56,637 nt of DNA, from assembly GCA_012959465.1 (NCBI GenBank), contig DUDC01000229.1, positions 1-56,637 of the forward strand, read 5' to 3'. The position numbers and the translations under genes were made by a program. The first letter of the stretch is position 1; each line of letters begins with the position of its first letter. The stretch comes from Planctomycetaceae bacterium. GTDB lineage: Bacteria; Planctomycetota; Planctomycetia; Pirellulales; Pirellulaceae. The notes below the pieces were generated by a model. It saw only the letters and a program-made list of their open reading frames with translations, was not told where the DNA came from and did no database searches. Below, piece by piece: positions 52,683-56,637 of this stretch.

Positions 52683-54371
52683 ATGAGACGACAAACCAAT
52701 TCCGCTTTTCATGTACCCCGTTTGCATACAACGGTGCGGCCGGTCTTGTTGGCGGCCGCGGTGTTTCTGGCCACGGCGCTTCTCAGTACAACGAACGCCG
52801 CCGCCAGGATGATGTACGGCCGGATCCACGAAGATGGCCGAGCGGTCGCTGCCCGCCTGTACATCCAATCAAGTGACGGAAAAACGTGGTACCACGCCAC
52901 CTCGTCCACCGAAACGGGTGAATCGGCGGTGACCTATCGAAAGAAACGAGGCGAGCGGTCAACCGAGATTCACACATCACTTCCCGCTGGCAATTTTCAA
53001 GTGGACCTACCGCCGGGTGAGTACACGTTCACGGTAGAACGCGGCAAAGAGTATCGCCCCGTTAGCAAAAAAGTGATCGTGCCGGACGGGGACGCTGATA
53101 CCGCGCTAATCGAAATCCGTTTGAAACGCTGGATTCACATGGCTGAATTGGGTTGGTACTCGGGTGACACACATGTACACCGCAGCCTGCAAGACGTCCG
53201 TGTTGCGATGTTGGCAGAGGATCTGAACTTGGCCTTCCCGCTCACCTACTGGGTCACCGCTGCCCACGAATCTCCAACGAGCGGTGCTAAGAGCACCGAC
53301 GCGCCGCCAGGCAATCGACCGGACGAGATTGCACCCGGCTATATTGTTTATCCGTTAAACACGGAGTACGAGTTGTTCACCTACGGTGGCAAGCGTCACA
53401 CGCTTGGGGCCGTATTTGTCCTTGGCCACCAAACTCCCCTCGAGATACCGGCGCCCCGCGTCACCCCGATCGCAAACGAGGCTCGAAAACAAAAGGCCTT
53501 GCTGGACCTGGATAAGCACACTTGGGCGTGGAGCGCGATGATCGTCCCGATCATGAAAGTCGATCTCTTTGAGTTGGCGAACAATCACATCTGGAGGACG
53601 GAATTCGCGTTCCACGACTGGACGATCAACACCCTCCCAACCGACTGGGGTATCGAGACAGACGAAAATGGCGGTTGGACCGAACACGGATGGATCGACT
53701 TCGGATTCAAGACTTACTACGCATTTCTCAATTGTGGTTTCGACATCAAACCTACTGGCGGCACGGCAACCGGCGTGCACCCCGTACCGCTTGGTTTCGG
53801 ACGGGTCTATGTCGAAGTAGAAGGCAAGTTGACATACGACAAGTGGTTCGAAGGATTGGGAAACGGGAATTCGTTTGTTACGACGGGTCCGATGCTCATG
53901 ATGAAATTCGGCGGACGTCCCGCCGGAACGAAGTTCCCGTTGAAGCAATCCAACAATCCAAACAAATGCCACGTGACAGGCGTCGCGGTCAGCGAAACGC
54001 CATTGAGTCGGATCGAGATCCTGGTGAACGGCGATGTAGTGAAAACGATCAAACCAGGCAAGAGTCCAACCGATCGCGACCACTATCGAGTCACCATCGA
54101 CGAAGTGGTCTCCTTCGACGATTCGGCCTGGGTGGCCGTCCGCTGCTTCCAACCTCGAGATGATGGGCGATACTTTTACGCTCACACTGGACCGGTCCAC
54201 TACCAGACAGCTGGTGCACCATTGCGGCCAAAAGTCCGGGAAGTGCGGTACCTGCTCAACCGGGTGCAAGAAGAAATCACTCGCAATACGGGCGTGCTCA
54301 CCAACCAGGAACTTGAGGAGTTCAAGCAGGCGGAACTTATCTACAAAAAGCTGCTCGAACGCGCCCGATAG
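52683..54371 (+). CDS. CehA/McbA-family (PHP-like) metallohydrolase
   Basis: 562 residues with a signal peptide (about 18-41). An N-terminal carboxypeptidase-regulatory-like domain (residues 43-148, GRIHEDGRAVAARLYI and LPPGEYTFTVERGKEY) is followed by the metal-binding opening GWYSGDTHVHRS, with Asp162, His164 and His166. This is the CehA/McbA variant of the PHP domain. NNHIWR and a beta-sandwich end (GRPAGTKFPL, RIEILVNGDVV) complete the layout. CehA itself hydrolyses aryl carbamates, but members in this phylum are uncharacterised, so the substrate is unknown. A flavodoxin-like gene follows. Confidence 0.85.
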   Translation: MRRQTNSAFHVPRLHTTVRPVLLAAAVFLATALLSTTNAAARMMYGRIHEDGRAVAARLYIQSSDGKTWYHATSSTETGESAVTYRKKRGERSTEIHTSLPAGNFQVDLPPGEYTFTVERGKEYRPVSKKVIVPDGDADTALIEIRLKRWIHMAELGWYSGDTHVHRSLQDVRVAMLAEDLNLAFPLTYWVTAAHESPTSGAKSTDAPPGNRPDEIAPGYIVYPLNTEYELFTYGGKRHTLGAVFVLGHQTPLEIPAPRVTPIANEARKQKALLDLDKHTWAWSAMIVPIMKVDLFELANNHIWRTEFAFHDWTINTLPTDWGIETDENGGWTEHGWIDFGFKTYYAFLNCGFDIKPTGGTATGVHPVPLGFGRVYVEVEGKLTYDKWFEGLGNGNSFVTTGPMLMMKFGGRPAGTKFPLKQSNNPNKCHVTGVAVSETPLSRIEILVNGDVVKTIKPGKSPTDRDHYRVTIDEVVSFDDSAWVAVRCFQPRDDGRYFYAHTGPVHYQTAGAPLRPKVREVRYLLNRVQEEITRNTGVLTNQELEEFKQAELIYKKLLERAR

Positions 54372-54413
54372 TGATGTTTGATCAACAAGAACTGCTCCCC
54401 TGGACCGGCTTAC

Positions 54414-54971
54414 ATGAACAAGATCCTTGTCCTTTACGACTCACGAACTGGAAATGTCGCCAAAATGGCCGATTTGGTTGCCGCTGGCGTTTGCGAAGTC
54501 CCAGACACCGAAGTTCGAGTCCGGTCAGTAAAGGAAGCCTCGGCTGAAGACGTGTATTGGTGCGATGGGCTCGCGGTTGGCAGCCCGACCAACATGGGCA
54601 TCCTCTCCTGGAAGATGAAGCAGTTTTGGGACGAGACAATGTTGACGCACTGGATGAAGGTGGATGGAAAAATCGCCTGCGCTTTTAGTAGTTCGGGTGG
54701 TTGGGGTGGCGGAATGGAATTGGCGTGTCAGTCGATTCTGACAGTCTTGATGAATTTTGGATTTCTGGTTTTCGGCGTCACCGACTATGCCGCCAAGGAG
54801 ATGACGTTACACTATGGGGCCGTCGCAGCAAAAGAACCTCGGGAAGATTCAACGCAAGCCTCCTGTCGCCTGTTGGGCAGACGCCTGGCAGAATGGACGG
54901 CGGTGTTCGTTCACGGCCGCACGGACCAGCATCCGCTAAACAAAGAAACACCCAGGATGCCGCCGTCTTAA
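54414..54971 (+). CDS. flavodoxin/WrbA-like FMN protein
   Basis: 185 residues from ATG 54414; a TTG at 54378 extends the frame by 12 residues without a family match. The FMN phosphate loop is YDSRTGNVAKMADLV (TGN at 12-14). The SPTNMGILSWKMKQFWDE and FSSSGGWGGGMELACQSIL blocks are the two flavin-ring loops as in WrbA and flavodoxin-family oxidoreductases. Likely an NAD(P)H:quinone oxidoreductase or electron carrier in the cytoplasm. It follows the CehA-like gene at 42 bp and precedes a methyltransferase. Confidence 0.88.
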   Translation: MNKILVLYDSRTGNVAKMADLVAAGVCEVPDTEVRVRSVKEASAEDVYWCDGLAVGSPTNMGILSWKMKQFWDETMLTHWMKVDGKIACAFSSSGGWGGGMELACQSILTVLMNFGFLVFGVTDYAAKEMTLHYGAVAAKEPREDSTQASCRLLGRRLAEWTAVFVHGRTDQHPLNKETPRMPPS

Positions 54972-55119
54972 AAATCCTCGTAGCGTATTTTGGTCAACGC
55001 GGAGAATGCGACCTCGAAAATGGCTGCTCTGATTGTTGACGAGCGACTTGGTTTTAGAAAACGAAAATCGTTCTGTTTGGAGTTTGCAGTTGGCATCTAA
55101 CGATTCAACATCGGGAGCA

Positions 55120-55821
55120 ATGTCGCGTCAGATCTACGAGCAACTTGGCGTTGAAGGCCTGGAATCGCGCACATCACCAGAATGGGATCGTCGGACCGTA
55201 GATCGTGTGAAGTCGATGTTAGCGGCGACGTCCATCGAACGGATCCTAGACGCCGGCTGCGGCTATGGACGCATTGGCATACCGTTGGCAGCGGCTGGGT
55301 ACTCGGTCGTCGGAATTGACGTGTCACCGATGATGCTCGCAGAGGCACAACGACGCGCACGGGTTGCGGGGGTGGTGGTCGATTGGCAGCTTGGCGACTT
55401 TTGCCGACTGCCCTATCCGGATCGGTCGTTCGATGTGGTCCTCTGTATGTGGCTTACATTTAACGAACTGCTGCAGGAGGACGACCAAATAGAAGCGCTA
55501 CGCGAAATGCACCGCGTACTCCGGCCAGGTGGTTGGGCTCTGTTGGATGGACCGCCCTACATGGAAGACGTCGGTGAAACCGACGAGGTCGACATGTCGG
55601 AGTATGCGGCGCAAGCATCACAGTCGTCCGCGTTTACAACCGTACCAATGGATCAGTGTTCGGTGGGACAACGGTTTTCCAACCTGATGGACCGAGTGGA
55701 CGTTACACGATACGAACTAATGGTGGACGACTGTCCTGGAAAGCTCCGGTACTTTATGCGATTTTGGAAATGTGAGCCGAACGCGCTAGCGTCGGGTGTT
55801 TCCATAGAAGACATTGATTAG
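55120..55821 (+). CDS. class I SAM-dependent methyltransferase
   Basis: 233 residues from ATG 55120; the frame stays open to TTG 55033 and the true start is uncertain. Domain: ILDAGCGYG (motif I, about 42-50), VVGIDVSP (acidic end of strand 2), GDFCRLPYPDRSFDVVLCM (motifs II-IV) and LRPGGWALL (motif VI). A small-molecule methyltransferase; the acceptor is unknown. Its C-terminus CEPNALASGVSIEDID is written by the left arm of a GCTAGC-centred doublet, read in frame, so the last 17 or so residues are not native. Confidence 0.88.
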   Translation: MSRQIYEQLGVEGLESRTSPEWDRRTVDRVKSMLAATSIERILDAGCGYGRIGIPLAAAGYSVVGIDVSPMMLAEAQRRARVAGVVVDWQLGDFCRLPYPDRSFDVVLCMWLTFNELLQEDDQIEALREMHRVLRPGGWALLDGPPYMEDVGETDEVDMSEYAAQASQSSAFTTVPMDQCSVGQRFSNLMDRVDVTRYELMVDDCPGKLRYFMRFWKCEPNALASGVSIEDID

Positions 55822-55855
55822 ACAACACCCGACGCTAGCGTGTTCGGCTCACATT
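55772..55855. repeat. GCTAGC-centred inverted doublet (REPIN-like), partly coding
   Basis: Left arm GTGAGCCGAACGCGCTAGC then GTCGGGTGTTT (core 55785-55790). Right arm, read on the minus strand, GTGAGCCGAACACGCTAGC then GTCGGGTGTTG (core 55834-55839). The arms differ at one position over about 28 nt, and the core spacing is 49 bp. The left arm lies in the methyltransferase 3' end; the right arm lies 30 bp upstream of the sulfatase start. This is the best-preserved doublet in the window. Confidence 0.85.
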
Positions 55856-55881
55856 GTTGACACAACACTAGAGGCGCCAGC

Positions 55882-56637
55882 ATGACCAAGAAACACCGAC
55901 AAAGCTGCCTGGTCGCATTCGCCGTCGTTGTCGGATCTATCCTCAGTTCAACACTCTGTAACGGGCAGGATCCGCCGCGTCCCAACCTGTTGTTCATTGC
56001 CGTCGATGACATGCGACCAGAGCTAAGATGCTACGGAAGACAGCATATTCATTCGCCCAACATTGATCGGCTCGCACAATCGGGACTCCTATTCGAACGG
56101 GCCTATTGCATGGTCCCCACATGCGGAGCGTCCCGAGCGAGCATGATGAGCGGCATCCGCCCTACCCCGCAACGATTCGTAAATTATCTCGCGAGGGCAG
56201 ATAAAGACGCACCCCAGATCCGAACCTTGAACTCTCAATTCAAGTTGAACGGATACGCGACTGTTTCGCTTGGGAAAGTGTTTCATCACCCCACGGACAA
56301 TGCGGATGGCTGGTCGCTACCGGCTTGGCGGCCGAGAGGTGTAGCGTCCTACCAACTTGCCGAAAACAAGAAGCTTAGCGCTCAACGCAACAAGCAAACG
56401 GGTCGCCGGCTCCGCGGACCGCCATTCGAGTCGGCCGACGTAGCTGACGATGCCTATGCTGACGGTCAACTGGCGAATCGAGCTATCGCCGAATTGGATC
56501 GACTTAGCAATGGCGATGAACCATTCTTCTTGGCCGTTGGTTTCTTCAAACCCCACTTGCCATTCGTCGCGCCCAAAAAATACTGGGATCTGTACGATCC
56601 GTCGCAGATCAATCTACCGCCGAATTACCACGTGCCA
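55882..56637 (+). CDS. sulfatase (CxASR type), 3' end beyond the window
   Basis: 252 codons are visible and the frame is open to the edge. ATG 55882 has GAGG 8 nt upstream. A Sec signal peptide (LVAFAVVVGSILSS) precedes NLLFIAVDDMRPELRCYG, with the metal-binding Asp42/Asp43. CGASRASMMSG holds Cys81, which would be converted to formylglycine by a sulfatase-maturing enzyme (none seen here). FFLAVGFFKPHLPF near the edge is typical of the iduronate-2-sulfatase-like group abundant in planctomycetes. The role would be removal of sulfate from a polysaccharide outside the cytoplasm; the substrate is unknown. It lies just downstream of the doublet repeat. Confidence 0.92.
   Translation, partial: MTKKHRQSCLVAFAVVVGSILSSTLCNGQDPPRPNLLFIAVDDMRPELRCYGRQHIHSPNIDRLAQSGLLFERAYCMVPTCGASRASMMSGIRPTPQRFVNYLARADKDAPQIRTLNSQFKLNGYATVSLGKVFHHPTDNADGWSLPAWRPRGVASYQLAENKKLSAQRNKQTGRRLRGPPFESADVADDAYADGQLANRAIAELDRLSNGDEPFFLAVGFFKPHLPFVAPKKYWDLYDPSQINLPPNYHVP

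Noticed and set aside
53355-54269. 304-codon minus-strand frame opposite the CehA/McbA-like gene
   Set aside because: Antisense shadow; the plus strand has a signal peptide and the GDTHVH motif.
1-56637. CRISPR array, prophage, integron or classic defence island
   Set aside because: No regularly spaced repeats, no cas, phage structural, integrase or restriction genes were recognised in any frame.

Overview
The window looks like chromosomal DNA of a planctomycete, probably a Pirellulales/Rhodopirellula-type marine or freshwater bacterium. This rests on gene content: five proteins of the PSCyt/DUF1549/DUF1553 type with c-type haem motifs, eight DUF1501 proteins with twin-arginine-like leaders, pre-peptidase C-terminal (PPC) domain proteins, PQQ-type beta-propellers, an FG-GAP/UnbV protein and a CxASR sulfatase at the right edge. 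No tRNA, rRNA, CRISPR array, IS element or phage gene was seen. Most proteins carry secretion signals, so the region encodes mainly cell-envelope and periplasmic functions.

Layout. 1-2.1 kb: a minus-strand FG-GAP/UnbV protein and a carboxymuconolactone decarboxylase-like protein, with GCTAGC-centred repeats around them. 2.2-8.4 kb: cassette 1 (PPC protein, CxxxCH DUF1549/1553 protein, DUF1501 protein). 8.5-13.8 kb: a frameshifted gene, a lone DUF1501 gene, and a large fusion of CBM9-like domain, sugar-dehydrogenase propeller and dihaem region. 14.1-19.3 kb: cassette 2, a paralogous copy of cassette 1 with tighter coupling. 19.4-21.6 kb: a DHDPS-family aldolase/lyase and an enolase-superfamily dehydratase, probably for sugar-acid breakdown. 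21.7-25.8 kb: a PSCyt1-type DUF1549/1553 + DUF1501 pair. 26.2-29.2 kb: a secreted propeller protein with an internal methyltransferase-like domain. 29.2-34.5 kb: gene debris, a GNAT acetyltransferase, two divergent lone DUF1501 genes, a metallophosphoesterase, and a dead serine-hydrolase gene. 34.6-38.8 kb: a compact minus-strand cluster of two related Cys-Cys-motif NHL propellers around a membrane-anchored PhnD-like/propeller fusion. 39.5-48.2 kb: two more PSCyt1-type + DUF1501 pairs. 48.4-56.6 kb: an unrecognised protein, a secreted unknown, a MoaD/ThiS-like protein next to a secreted propeller, a CehA/McbA-type metallohydrolase, a flavodoxin-like protein, a methyltransferase and the sulfatase.

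How the genes may work together. DUF1501 and DUF1549/1553 proteins are almost always paired in planctomycetes, and their biochemical role is not established. Here two pairing classes can be read from sequence: CxxxCH partners go with DUF1501 proteins ending in a GRDHW motif, and CxxCH (PSCyt1) partners go with GRDHH. The sulfatase, sugar-acid enzymes, CBM9/dehydrogenase fusion and CehA-like hydrolase fit a polysaccharide or sugar-acid lifestyle. The 34.6-38.8 kb cluster is the best candidate for an undescribed system: periplasm-facing, with shared Cys-Cys motifs and a substrate-binding domain fused to a propeller, and no transporter or catalytic gene beside it.

The window also holds dispersed repeats. 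At least nine GCTAGC-centred elements occur, six of them as three inverted doublets with cores 49-50 bp apart (REPIN-like). In three places they supply the end of a coding sequence. A second dispersed family (about 55 bp) occurs twice. All functional statements come from reading the sequence; no searches were run.
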